A stretch of 59,651 nt of DNA from Bacteroidota bacterium (GCA_013289475.1 JABCZW010000008.1:1-59651), one strand, 5' to 3'; positions 43,376 through 50,928 are shown, numbered from the stretch's first letter. The notes: generated from the letters alone by a model not told the origin. A program made the numbers and translations.

Positions 43376-43933
43376 ATGGGATTTTTCGAATGGCATAAAG
43401 AACAACCTCTTTGGATGAGGCGTATATTTAATACAGCAATTGTAAGTATTGTTATCATAATTGCTATAGCGGCTATCTATGCCTTAATCGCAATGTTTAA
43501 TGGAAGGGGTGTTAAGTTTAACACATCTGGAGTAGAAATAAGTCCAGATAAAAGAGTGGGAATGACTGATACCACAAAACAATCTATTAAAACAGATACT
43601 AAAACGACATTAATTAAAACACCCTTTTTAAAAACTGAACCTAAAGACGATTCATACAAAGTTGATATTAAAGGTGATGGTAATGCTGTAGCAAATGGCC
43701 CAAATTCAAAAGCAACTATTAATAACACTTTTGGTACATTGCCTCAAAAACATTTAACAAATGACGAGGGCTTGAAATTGTTGGTAGAAATAGATAAATT
43801 AAGAAGAGACAGTAATATAAATAGAATTGATAGCATAATTGTTGATGCACAAAGTTTTGATAACAATAGTAATAATCTTGTTTATGCAAAGGAAATTGCG
43901 ACGTTTCTATGCAAATACTACTACTCGTGTTGA
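43376..43933 (+). CDS. Single-span membrane protein, probably frameshifted near its 3' end
   Basis: 185 residues as written: a short basic N-terminus, one membrane helix (about 19-42), a Thr/Lys-rich linker, 'KGDGNAVANGPNSKATINNTF' as in proteins that carry a short asparagine-rich beta segment, and an alpha/beta tail (IIVDAQSFDNNSNNLVYAKEIATFL) that stops abruptly in CKYYYSC. Removing one T from the TTT at 43904-43906 lets the frame continue to 44039 ('RVEIIYSWNGYLHANLINTP'), the kind of ending expected after such an EI..FL helix. So the real gene probably ran 43376-44039. It starts the AT-rich region. Confidence 0.65.
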   Translation: MGFFEWHKEQPLWMRRIFNTAIVSIVIIIAIAAIYALIAMFNGRGVKFNTSGVEISPDKRVGMTDTTKQSIKTDTKTTLIKTPFLKTEPKDDSYKVDIKGDGNAVANGPNSKATINNTFGTLPQKHLTNDEGLKLLVEIDKLRRDSNINRIDSIIVDAQSFDNNSNNLVYAKEIATFLCKYYYSC

Positions 43934-44079
43934 GATAATTTACTCATGGAATGGATATTTACATGCAAATTTAATAAATACCCCGATAGGGTGGAGGGTG
44001 GGCATAGGCAGAATACCGGCACGTGAGGTGATAATATAGGTCAATGACACATAGGTGCACAGAATTGTGCCTAACTACA

Positions 44080-44907
44080 TTACAAATTTACCGTTACGCA
44101 GTATTCTATTATATTTTTATCGTGGCGTACTTTTTCTATAGAGTACGTAGAATCTGCATCTTTTAATTTATTTGAGATTGCCTTCTTTATGTTATCGATA
44201 TTTGTTTTACCAATGCCATGTATATTAAATTTATCTATATGGTATTGTATAGCCTTATTTATCATACCATCGAAAGCTTTTTCAATGGTATCTACATTCA
44301 TTTCAGAATTAACAAAAAGAGCCCTGGCTCTTATACCTACAGCTAATTCATAATAAGCATTATATTCATCTGTTTCCAACTCATTTGAGAGCTTCATAAA
44401 TTCATCCTCAAAATATCCGGCAGAACATAAATTTGAAATATTGGTGCCTCTAGGGCCAAACTTATCTCGTATTTCCTTTTTATAGATAGATATATCATCT
44501 CCTTTTTTACTTTGTTCTCTAAGGAATAATGACATTTCCAATGCCTCAAAGTCAGATTCAGGCATTTTCTTCCTAAAGAAATCAAGTATCTTTTTATTGG
44601 AATTTTTATCTAAATATGTTTTAAATGATTCTAGGACATCATTTTTATCCCTATTAAATAATATACCGCCTTGAGAATGAACTTTTCTTATAAGGCATAG
44701 CAATACATCTTCATCAAGTTTTTGTAACCTAGGAACACTTATAGTTAGGATTTTATCTTTATGATCCCATATATAAGGAGTATTGGGTGGATCTAATAAA
44801 TCGTCAATAAGAATAATAGTGGTGTTTTTCTTTTCAGCGTATTTTTCTATGCTTTCAAGTGCCGACTTCTTATGATATTTTTTCTTTTGATGATGGGTAT
44901 TGGGCAT
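44080..44907 (-). CDS. Unknown protein, second gene of an accessory two-gene cassette
   Basis: 275 residues, cytoplasmic, Lys-rich N-terminus. I recognise no family. Visible: an N-terminal alpha/beta segment (TIILIDDLLDPPNTPYIWD), a helical middle with 'FFRKKMPESDFEALEMSLFL' and a conserved-looking 'DKFGPRGTNISNLCSAGYFE', and a C-terminal region with 'HIDKFNIHGIGKTNIDNI' resembling an alpha-helical nucleic-acid-contact segment, though this is guesswork. It starts 17 bases after the 79-residue gene and shares its promoters. High AT content and isolation suggest acquired DNA; a defence or toxin-antitoxin role is possible but unproven. Confidence 0.7.
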   Translation of the reverse strand: MPNTHHQKKKYHKKSALESIEKYAEKKNTTIILIDDLLDPPNTPYIWDHKDKILTISVPRLQKLDEDVLLCLIRKVHSQGGILFNRDKNDVLESFKTYLDKNSNKKILDFFRKKMPESDFEALEMSLFLREQSKKGDDISIYKKEIRDKFGPRGTNISNLCSAGYFEDEFMKLSNELETDEYNAYYELAVGIRARALFVNSEMNVDTIEKAFDGMINKAIQYHIDKFNIHGIGKTNIDNIKKAISNKLKDADSTYSIEKVRHDKNIIEYCVTVNL

Positions 44908-44924
44908 GATAAATTAAAGGAAGA

Positions 44925-45164
44925 TTATATTTTTCCTTCTGCTAATTTCATTATTGAATATAGATTATCCTTAATGAATATTTCAGAACCTTTTTTTAAT
45001 CCACCAAATTCATTAATGTTTATTTCTTCATTATCAGGTGTAAGGACAGGTTCTTTTGTTGAATTTTCAATAATCAATCCATTTTTATCAATTCCTTTGT
45101 CAAATGCCTTAAGAATAAGGGGAGCTGATTTTGATGTAAATAACAATTTAGGTTTGTTGTTCAT
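44925..45164 (-). CDS. Small unknown protein, first gene of the accessory cassette
   Basis: 79 residues without signal or membrane segment. Sequence has beta-strand pattern ('LLFTSKSAPLILKAFDKGID', 'GSEIFIKDNLYSIMKLAEGKI') and no family I know. It is preceded by two minus-strand promoters (-7 boxes at 45191-45198 and 45296-45303) and a 13-base palindrome. The plus-strand frame over the same bases is a shadow: it lacks a promoter, and this strand has the coherent operon. Confidence 0.6.
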   Translation of the reverse strand: MNNKPKLLFTSKSAPLILKAFDKGIDKNGLIIENSTKEPVLTPDNEEININEFGGLKKGSEIFIKDNLYSIMKLAEGKI

Positions 45165-45190
45165 AGTAGCGGGCTGGTAAGTTAATAATG

Positions 45191-45215
45191 CAAAGTTATA
45201 CTATTACTAAGTAAT
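45191..45215 (-). promoter_or_regulatory. Cassette proximal promoter with palindromic operator candidate
   Basis: TAACTTTG (complement of 45191-45198) fits TAnnTTTG and is 27 bases upstream of the first cassette gene. ATTACT-A-AGTAAT at 45203-45215 is a perfect 13-base palindrome placed in the spacer just upstream of the -7 box, where a repressor would block polymerase. Confidence 0.5.
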
Positions 45216-45295
45216 TTAGTATGATTATAGTCACTCGGGGGGCTGCCCAATGTGGATTCAAGTACATTTTTATGATTCTCGCAAGGTTGATGTTG

Positions 45296-45324
45296 CAAAT
45301 ATATACAAGAATATTTTGATGCAA
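45296..45324 (-). promoter_or_regulatory. Cassette distal promoter
   Basis: TATATTTG (complement of 45296-45303, then C) and TTG (complement of 45322-45324) are 18 bases apart, a full Bacteroidota promoter. It would give a leader of about 125 bases before the 79-residue gene, or a small RNA. Confidence 0.55.
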
Positions 45325-45595
45325 CTATTTTACCTGTTAAAATTTGCAAAACAATGCAAACAAAACACATAAGCACCTGATATATAATCATTTAATTGTT
45401 TCTAAGTTCATTAGCTATATATTGGACAAACATACGTATATAATAGTTTAATGATATTATATAACTTTATGTAATTGTTATATATTTATCACTATCTAAG
45501 TAAGGTAAGAACTATGGCAAAGCTAAAATAACAGGTGTTAATATGCTTAGATTATTCGGTAAAAGCGATATTTTCAGGCTCGAACGATAAATCAA

Positions 45596-45811
45596 TTACC
45601 AGCTATTTTTACTTTTAGTTTTTCCTCCTGTTATTATTGACGAAGATTTTGGTTTCTCTTCTGTTAGTTGTTCAGGTGAAAAACTGTGTTCTTTTACTTC
45701 ACTGCCAATAAACCATGTACAGGTGTATTCTTCTTTTGAGTTTTTGAACTTTACAGTCATCTGTGGACTGCCAGATTTAAGCCATACTGTAGAACCATTT
45801 GAAATTGCCAT
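45596..45811 (-). CDS. YodC-like DUF2158 small protein
   Basis: 71 residues. The DUF2158 pattern is visible: VWLKSGSPQMTVKF, then 'YTCTWFIGSEVKEHSFSPEQL', followed by a Ser/Lys-rich tail. E. coli YodC and relatives are small proteins of unknown function, often next to mobile or stress genes. A near-consensus -7 box (TAACTTTA) lies 20-odd bases upstream. It stands alone in the accessory region. Confidence 0.8.
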   Translation of the reverse strand: MAISNGSTVWLKSGSPQMTVKFKNSKEEYTCTWFIGSEVKEHSFSPEQLTEEKPKSSSIITGGKTKSKNSW

Positions 45812-45930
45812 GATAAGTATATTTTAAAGTTATATACTACAATAGTAACCATTTTCTAAATTCGGCAGAATTTACCCGCCAATTCAAAAGACAATTCCAA
45901 TATGTAGTAGGTAGAGAGAGGGAATAGGTA

Positions 45931-45964
45931 ATTTCAGGTATCAGCTTAAATAAGAACCTGAAAT
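45931..45964. repeat. Short inverted repeat (hairpin)
   Basis: ATTTCAGGT at 45931-45939 pairs with ACCTGAAAT at 45956-45964, 16-base loop. It is 21 bases before the longer inverted repeat. Confidence 0.65.
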
Positions 45965-45985
45965 CGGGGTGCTATGCAGTTAGCA

Positions 45986-46085
45986 GGTACTTAACATAAT
46001 ATATATTATAGGACAATAATATGTAATACAAATAGGCTCTTTAAGGCTTGTCTGTCCTATAATATACTTAGTGTTAAGTATTACC
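45986..46085. repeat. Long imperfect inverted repeat
   Basis: Arms 45986-46015 and 46053-46085. The inner 14 bases (TATATTATAGGACA and its complement) pair perfectly; after a mismatched gap of about five bases ACTTAACA also pairs. The loop is 37 bases. Candidates are a structured small RNA or a degenerate terminal-repeat remnant. Confidence 0.75.
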
Positions 46086-46244
46086 CATCCTTATTAACCT
46101 ATGGCTCAACCATTTACTACCCTTAAGGAATAAAACGAAAATAATAACCAGTATAATTCCATAAATTACTGCCTGCCTAATGGTTCAAAAGTTCCTCCTT
46201 ATTTCTCACCAAATCACAAAAATATAGCCTACCTTTTATCAAAT

Positions 46245-46278
46245 GAAATTAGTCGCAAACAATTTAACTATCTACCCC
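46245..46278 (+). repeat. Duplicated leader, copy 1
   Basis: GAAATT-GTCGCAAAC-ATT-AACTAT-CTACCCC precedes the first micro-lipoprotein ATG. Copy 2 is at 46420-46455 and the likeness continues into the first five codons. Confidence 0.8.
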
Positions 46279-46395
46279 ATGAAAGCTTTATTGTTTTTTA
46301 CCGGATTCTTACTGATACTGTTCAGCAGTTGTTCGTCATCTAAACGCTATACGGGTTTTAATAAAAAAGGCAACTATACTGCATGCAAATATTGA
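46279..46395 (+). CDS. Micro-lipoprotein 1 (38 aa)
   Basis: Too short for usual gene calling. ATG at 46279, TGA at 46393-46395. A full lipoprotein signal ends LILFSSC (Cys18), leaving a mature part of about 21 residues that reads SSSKRYTGFNKKGNYTACKY after the lipidated Cys. The KRYTGFNKKGNY stretch recalls the KRKYTKGYF block of the lipoproteins encoded on the other strand from 46582. Leader and first codons are duplicated at the next micro-gene. Function unknown; small lipoproteins of this size include entericidin-like and lysis peptides, but no evidence points to either. Confidence 0.6.
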   Translation: MKALLFFTGFLLILFSSCSSSKRYTGFNKKGNYTACKY

Positions 46396-46419
46396 AATAT
46401 TACTTATCTTATTAGAATC

Positions 46420-46455
46420 GAAATTCGTCGCAAACCATTAAACTATTCTACCCCA
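46420..46455 (+). repeat. Duplicated leader, copy 2
   Basis: Second copy of the leader at 46245-46278, differing by a few substitutions and two inserted bases; ends just before the ATG at 46456. Confidence 0.8.
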
Positions 46456-46566
46456 ATGAAAGTTTTATTACTCTTGATTTGCCTGGCGCTGCTTAGTGGT
46501 TGTAAATCCTCAAAAGAAATGAACCACTATGCCAGTGTACATAAATCACTCAAACACTCAGCTTAA
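46456..46566 (+). CDS. Micro-lipoprotein 2 (36 aa)
   Basis: ATG at 46456, TAA at 46564-46566. The signal ends LALLSGC (Cys16), and the mature part is about 20 basic, His-containing residues (KSSKEMNHYASVHKSLKHSA). First residues MK-LL and the preceding 36 bases match micro-lipoprotein 1, so the two arose by tandem duplication while the mature parts diverged. It converges on the lipoprotein operon (stop at 46582) with a gap of 15 bases. Confidence 0.6.
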   Translation: MKVLLLLICLALLSGCKSSKEMNHYASVHKSLKHSA

Positions 46567-46581
46567 GTACAACAAGGCTAT

Positions 46582-47385
46582 TTAACTGGTTTTTTGGGCA
46601 GCGCCAACTATGGTAAGTATAAGTCCTGTAAAAAAACCTACAATTGATAGTAAGAGCACAACTACAGCAGCTGTAACCAATCCTGATGATAAACCACTGC
46701 TTGTAACTGCTGAGGCTAAAACTAATACGGAAGCCAATCCGAAAACGATTGAAAGCACCAAAAGCAATAATCCGGCTATAAAGAGCCCGTTGCTACTATT
46801 ATTGGTTTTCCTTGCTGTTCCTCCTTGCCTCACATAATCGCCGGTGTTAGCCGGACTTGTATTATTATTTTTAGGCAGGCAAAAGGCCACAATAAGGCAA
46901 ATAAGCGCCAACAGAAAGAATATGCCTGCCGGTCCACCGGGCACCGCATAAAACAATATCGTCAGTAATAACAACAGTATGGATGCATAAAATAATATCC
47001 GGGCAGCGCTTAAAGGCTTGGTTGTGGTTTCGTTTAGCGGTTTGTCGTCATTTATCTTTTCAATCTTATTAAAAGCCTTAACCGGGTTTATAGTAATTGC
47101 AATGTGTTTGGCTTTTTTATTACTGTAAGTCGCTTCTTTTAAAACAATTGCACGACTGGCAGAGTCTTTAAATACATCCTGCACAGATGTGTTTCGCTCA
47201 ACCTCAGGCTTAATCTCAATCTTGTTGTTATTTCCCGCTTTACTTACCACACCGGGCCTTTCAGCTGGTATATCATTAAAATAACCTTTAGTGTATTTAC
47301 GCTTACCGAATGATGTAAAGCTTTCATTGCTTGAGCAGCCTGCAAGGAGAACCAGAAACAATAAGAAGATGTGATAGTTTTTCAT
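46582..47385 (-). CDS. KRKYTKGYF-family lipoprotein A with membrane helices
   Basis: 267 residues. Lipobox VLLAGC with Cys17, then SSNESFTSFGKRKYTKGYFN and 'PAERPGVVSKAGNN', the block shared by four consecutive genes. A variable Lys/Thr-rich linker follows, then two hydrophobic helix pairs (about 125-170 and 198-264) around a polar loop. A lipidated N-terminus plus several membrane helices suggests the inner membrane. DUF4190-like proteins with a KRKY motif after the lipobox exist in Bacteroidota, but I know no function. Last gene of the operon. Confidence 0.75.
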   Translation of the reverse strand: MKNYHIFLLFLVLLAGCSSNESFTSFGKRKYTKGYFNDIPAERPGVVSKAGNNNKIEIKPEVERNTSVQDVFKDSASRAIVLKEATYSNKKAKHIAITINPVKAFNKIEKINDDKPLNETTTKPLSAARILFYASILLLLLTILFYAVPGGPAGIFFLLALICLIVAFCLPKNNNTSPANTGDYVRQGGTARKTNNSSNGLFIAGLLLLVLSIVFGLASVLVLASAVTSSGLSSGLVTAAVVVLLLSIVGFFTGLILTIVGAAQKTS

Positions 47386-47407
47386 TCATACAAAAGATAA
47401 CAGGCTC

Positions 47408-48040
47408 TTATCGGAAGACTAAAACAACTAACCCGCAAATAACTAAAGCTATAATAGCTAAGGCCTGATGCCCATTGTTTTTAGCTAATGCCAGTATACC
47501 CAATACAAGCCCTGCTATACCCGGAAGTATTGCGATAGCAGTAATTAACAGTAACTCTAAGCCTAATTGAGACGCTAGGACCACTGCCACAATAAATATA
47601 GCCAATACAATCATAGCCATAAGAAAGGCTATATCGCTAAGGGTAGTTTTAGGCGGAGTTTTAGTATCAGTTGGCTTATCATCTACAGGTTGTAATTTAC
47701 ATTCAAATCGCTCAACACTATTCGTCGGCTTAGCCATACCTGCAGCTTTAGTTATATACTCTATTGACTTCGTACGCGCTACAACTTTCTTTAAAGCAAT
47801 GGTGTTTTTTAGAGAATCATTAATCACCAATTTCTGCCCGGGTTCAGCCTGTACAATATCGGACTTAATATCGACCTTGTTATTGTTTCCTGCTTTACTA
47901 ACTACACCGGGCTTTTCAGCCGGCATATTATTGAAATAACCCTTAGTGTATTTGCGCTTACCGAAAGAACTAAGGCTTTCATTGCTTGAGCAACCTGCAA
48001 AGAAAATAGCGAGCAAAATAAAAATGTGGTGTCTTTTCAT
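47408..48040 (-). CDS. KRKYTKGYF-family lipoprotein B with membrane helices
   Basis: 210 residues from the ATG at 48040 (a longer frame would use TTG at 48076). Lipobox FFAGC (Cys17), then SSNESLSSFGKRKYTKGYFN, almost the same as lipoprotein A, a variable linker, and three hydrophobic helices (about 138-208). The C-terminal helices have no obvious likeness to those of A beyond hydrophobicity. The gap to the upstream gene is one base, so translation is coupled. Confidence 0.75.
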   Translation of the reverse strand: MKRHHIFILLAIFFAGCSSNESLSSFGKRKYTKGYFNNMPAEKPGVVSKAGNNNKVDIKSDIVQAEPGQKLVINDSLKNTIALKKVVARTKSIEYITKAAGMAKPTNSVERFECKLQPVDDKPTDTKTPPKTTLSDIAFLMAMIVLAIFIVAVVLASQLGLELLLITAIAILPGIAGLVLGILALAKNNGHQALAIIALVICGLVVLVFR

Positions 48041-48041
48041 T

Positions 48042-48707
48042 TTATAATATAATATGAAAGTAACCAATTGTGGCAATTACCAAAAATAATATAAAAAATA
48101 CAGTACCTAAATCAGCACCGGTTTTTGCAAGTTTCGGAGGTAATTCGTTGGCTTTTGTTTCGGCAACCTGGCAAATTACCCAGCCGCAGCCAATTATTAA
48201 AAAAAATGCAAGCATTGCCAATAACGACATGCTAAATATGCCCCCTGAAATTACGGTAAACAAAATTGACAGAAACAATACAGAAACTATAACTACTCCA
48301 ATACCAACAATCACAATACCAATATCAGCCAGATTTGTTGTTCCTTTTGTATCACTTACTGGTTTGTCATCTTTAACCTGCGCAATTGCCCTTGATGTTT
48401 CTTTAACTGCGCTTATTATTTCAGCATTATGCTTTACCTTATTGCTGCTTAAAACAACGTCTTTAAACAAATTTGATGTCTTTGCAGAATCAACAACTAT
48501 CCGCGTTTGTTGAACAGGCATATTGTTCTGCAGAACTTCAACCGGCTTTGGTTTATTCGCAATTTTACTTAGCACACCGGGCCTTTCAGTCGGTATATCA
48601 TTAAAATAACCCTTGGTGTATTTGCGCTTATCAAATGAGTTAAGGCTTTCATTGCTTGCGCAGCCTGCAAGAAGAATTAGAATTAGTATGTGTATATAAT
48701 AACGCAT
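48042..48707 (-). CDS. KRKYTKGYF-family lipoprotein C with membrane helices
   Basis: 221 residues. Lipobox LLAGC (Cys16), then 'ASNESLNSFDKRKYTKGYFN' and 'PTERPGVLSK'. Linker, then about three hydrophobic helices (130-165, 170-190, 205-221). Start overlaps the stop of the upstream reading frame by one base (TGATG). Confidence 0.75.
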   Translation of the reverse strand: MRYYIHILILILLAGCASNESLNSFDKRKYTKGYFNDIPTERPGVLSKIANKPKPVEVLQNNMPVQQTRIVVDSAKTSNLFKDVVLSSNKVKHNAEIISAVKETSRAIAQVKDDKPVSDTKGTTNLADIGIVIVGIGVVIVSVLFLSILFTVISGGIFSMSLLAMLAFFLIIGCGWVICQVAETKANELPPKLAKTGADLGTVFFILFLVIATIGYFHIIL

Positions 48708-49138
48708 CAGTTTATACCAAGCACTACTAATGATAAAATTAAAATAAGTAAAATGCCCAGCCCACTGATAATTACCGCTGCTTTTGCCAAGCCGGGGTGT
48801 ATTTCATTTTTATTTGATTCTGCCTTACTACCTGTTATAAACCCAACCAACTCTAATAAAAACGGAATTGAAATAAGTATGATACCGGTGGCAAAACTGG
48901 CAGCTAAAAATGCGAATGAAGCAATTAGCAGGGCCGGAAATAAAACAATAAACCCTAATAAGGCAAACACAAAACTAAGCGTAGCAAGATTGGTTGTTTT
49001 ATCTTTATCGGCAGGCTCCGTATCAGACTTTGCTTTAGTAATCGATTCAACGCTATTACCAGTTTTCTCAATACCACTTACTATTTCAGTTGAGTTATTT
49101 GAAATTGCTTTGTGATCTGTTTTTTTGTATATGCCCAA
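48707..49138 (-). CDS. KRKYTKGYF-family lipoprotein D, C-terminal half in the -1 frame
   Basis: The only start in this frame at the left end is TTG (49138); no ATG and no signal peptide. The sequence continues the linker and membrane part that the N-terminal half of D lacks: 'TKAKSDTEPADKDKTTNLAT' resembles the linker of C ('DDKPVSDTKGTTNLADI'), then hydrophobic helices (about 52-100 and 118-142). It overlaps the N-terminal half by 58 bases. It is best read as the second half of one gene, joined at the A7 run at 49120-49126. Confidence 0.65.
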   Translation of the reverse strand: MGIYKKTDHKAISNNSTEIVSGIEKTGNSVESITKAKSDTEPADKDKTTNLATLSFVFALLGFIVLFPALLIASFAFLAASFATGIILISIPFLLELVGFITGSKAESNKNEIHPGLAKAAVIISGLGILLILILSLVVLGIN

Positions 49139-49407
49139 CTTTCCTTTAGGGTATTAATAGATTTTACAGAATCCTTAATTACATTATCCTGAAGAGCTAC
49201 GATTTGCTCAGGCTTGGCGGCAAGTTTATTGGTTCCGGCTTTGCTAACTACACCGGGCTTTTCAGCCGGTATATAATTAAAATAGCCTTTGGTGTATTTG
49301 CGCTTACCAAATGATGAAATATCATTAGATGAACTACAGCTATATAAAGCCATAACTGCAACTATACAGACACTAAAACGGAAAATATTGAGCGGTGATA
49401 ATTTCAA
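49081..49407 (-). CDS. KRKYTKGYF-family lipoprotein D, N-terminal half
   Basis: 108 residues from a TTG start (no upstream ATG). Lipobox ALYSC (Cys24), then SSSNDISSFGKRKYTKGYFN, 'PAEKPGVVSKAG', a linker and an early stop 13 codons after a run of seven A. Unlike A-C it has no membrane helices; these are in the overlapping frame (48707-49138). Either it is programmed or slippage-driven frameshift, a decayed gene, or a sequencing error in A7. It begins five bases after the TPR gene stop. Confidence 0.65.
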   Translation of the reverse strand: MKLSPLNIFRFSVCIVAVMALYSCSSSNDISSFGKRKYTKGYFNYIPAEKPGVVSKAGTNKLAAKPEQIVALQDNVIKDSVKSINTLKESWAYTKKQITKQFQITQLK

Positions 49408-49412
49408 ATTAT

Positions 49413-50756
49413 CTATTTCTGCTCCGTCATTGCTTTGGCCTTGTCTTCCTGGCCGGTCCTTGCATACAGTCCTATCAGTACAATCCTTAACTGGCGCATG
49501 GTATTAGGGTCGTTTGTTTTTATACCGTATGCTTTTTCAAGAAAAGGCTGGGCTTTCGTTAACCAGATTTTAGCCTCTTCTTCTACGCCTTTTTGTTTAG
49601 GTTCTTGTTGCTTTGCAGTCAAAGCATTAAACTGGTCAAGTATATATTTGGCACGGTTATTATACAAAGCGCCAAGGGTAAAATTGTAATCGAAGTCGTT
49701 GTTTGAAATGGCAAGTGCCATTTTGTAATTGGTATCTGCTTTCTGGAATTTTGCGCCAAAATCAGCCGGCATAGGCAATACAAAATCACCTTTATCATTG
49801 CGCAGAAAAGCTTCCCTGTCGAATATACCACCCAATATAGCATACAGCCTTCCTAAAAGATCTTTCTGTTCAGGACTCAAGGTTTGCTTATTCAACTTGT
49901 CAATAGCCAACTGAAGGTTTCCTTTAGCCTGGTCTTTTTGTCCTTTCCATATAAATAAATTGGTTTCGGCATTCAGCAGGTTAAGGTCATCGGGGAATGC
50001 GGCACGGCCCTGTTTTATAGCTGCTATAGCCTTGTCAGTATCCTTTTGCGCCATGTAAATGCGGTTCAGTTCGCTATACGGAACATCTTTCCCGGCGCCA
50101 ATCTTTATCATTTCGTTGTAATAGGTAATGGCCTTAGCATCGTTCTTGGCTCTCTCGGCCGAAGTAGCTGTGTTTTGCAGCAAATGTTTATAACGCGTGG
50201 TTGTATCCGAAACACCCTGTGCCTTCATTCCCATTAATACCCTTTCGAAGAAAATAAGCGACTCGGTATAGTTTTGGGTGTTATTGTCAACTATGGCTTT
50301 GTTTTCCATGTGTGTGGCACATGCATTCAGCCCTATCTTTGCTTCATCAGCATAACCACCTTTAGGGTCAAGTAATATAACCTGTAAATAAGAATATGCT
50401 GCAATGCTCAGGGCGCCTGTATCTGCCTTTAAATAACCTTCGGTTTGAGACTTTTGTACAGCTTCTGCTGTCATTTTACCGGATGCTATTAAGAACTTTT
50501 TTGATGCTACCGACATTTGTGTTTCATAAGTAGTTTCGTAAACCTGACCCCTGTATAAAAACATCTTAGGCTCACTTTTGGTCTTTTCATTTACCGCAGC
50601 TTCATCAATAGCTTGCTTAGCCGATTTCAGATCTGCTGTATCGTGGCCCGATTGCCAGTCTTCCAAATGCCTTTTGGCGCTTACTACGTTATTGTTTTGC
50701 GCAAACACTTGCAATGATGCGGCTACTAATGCAATGGCTAAGAATGATTTTTTCAT
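49413..50756 (-). CDS. Periplasmic TPR protein
   Basis: 447 residues. A signal peptide ends QVFAQ (residue 20). The mature part is a tetratricopeptide array ('AERAKNDAKAITYYNEMIKI', 'YSELNRIYMAQKDTDKAIAA', 'YKMALAISNNDFDYNFTLGA'), so it is a protein-interaction scaffold in the periplasm. It lies downstream of gyrA, facing the same way, behind a terminator, and it is the first gene before the four lipoprotein paralogs (5-base gap), with which it may form one operon. Confidence 0.82.
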   Translation of the reverse strand: MKKSFLAIALVAASLQVFAQNNNVVSAKRHLEDWQSGHDTADLKSAKQAIDEAAVNEKTKSEPKMFLYRGQVYETTYETQMSVASKKFLIASGKMTAEAVQKSQTEGYLKADTGALSIAAYSYLQVILLDPKGGYADEAKIGLNACATHMENKAIVDNNTQNYTESLIFFERVLMGMKAQGVSDTTTRYKHLLQNTATSAERAKNDAKAITYYNEMIKIGAGKDVPYSELNRIYMAQKDTDKAIAAIKQGRAAFPDDLNLLNAETNLFIWKGQKDQAKGNLQLAIDKLNKQTLSPEQKDLLGRLYAILGGIFDREAFLRNDKGDFVLPMPADFGAKFQKADTNYKMALAISNNDFDYNFTLGALYNNRAKYILDQFNALTAKQQEPKQKGVEEEAKIWLTKAQPFLEKAYGIKTNDPNTMRQLRIVLIGLYARTGQEDKAKAMTEQK

Positions 50757-50928
50757 CGGGTTTAATTTATTGGGGCAAATTTAATTTGATTTTTCTAATA
50801 GAGTCATTTTTGCTTTGATATATACAAAGATAAGAACTGACTATATGATTTAAGGTATACACTTATTGTATAGCAGGCTCAATTTAGTGAACGGTTAAAA
50901 TAAGTTGATGAATTACAATTGTGTCCAT

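Larger units (their letters stand above)
45165..45595. other. 431-base AT-rich intergenic region
   Basis: Holds the two minus-strand promoters and the 13-base palindrome described separately. A GC-rich island (CTCGGGGGGCTGCCC, 45235-45249) stands out in otherwise AT-rich DNA and would lie in the leader RNA. From 45325 to 45595 I see no gene, only AT-rich sequence with short open frames. Confidence 0.6.
45812..46278. other. 467-base region with two inverted repeats, no CDS
   Basis: No open frame here looks coding. It holds a short hairpin (45931-45964) and a long imperfect inverted repeat (45986-46085), then AT-rich sequence that ends in the leader of the first micro-lipoprotein gene. Confidence 0.6.

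Noticed and set aside
44872..45180. 102-codon plus-strand frame over the 79-residue gene
   Set aside because: The minus strand has two promoters, an operon partner 17 bases downstream and a more protein-like composition.
45182..45391. 69-codon minus-strand frame
   Set aside because: It would overlap both cassette promoters and has no likely start; treated as leader or non-coding.
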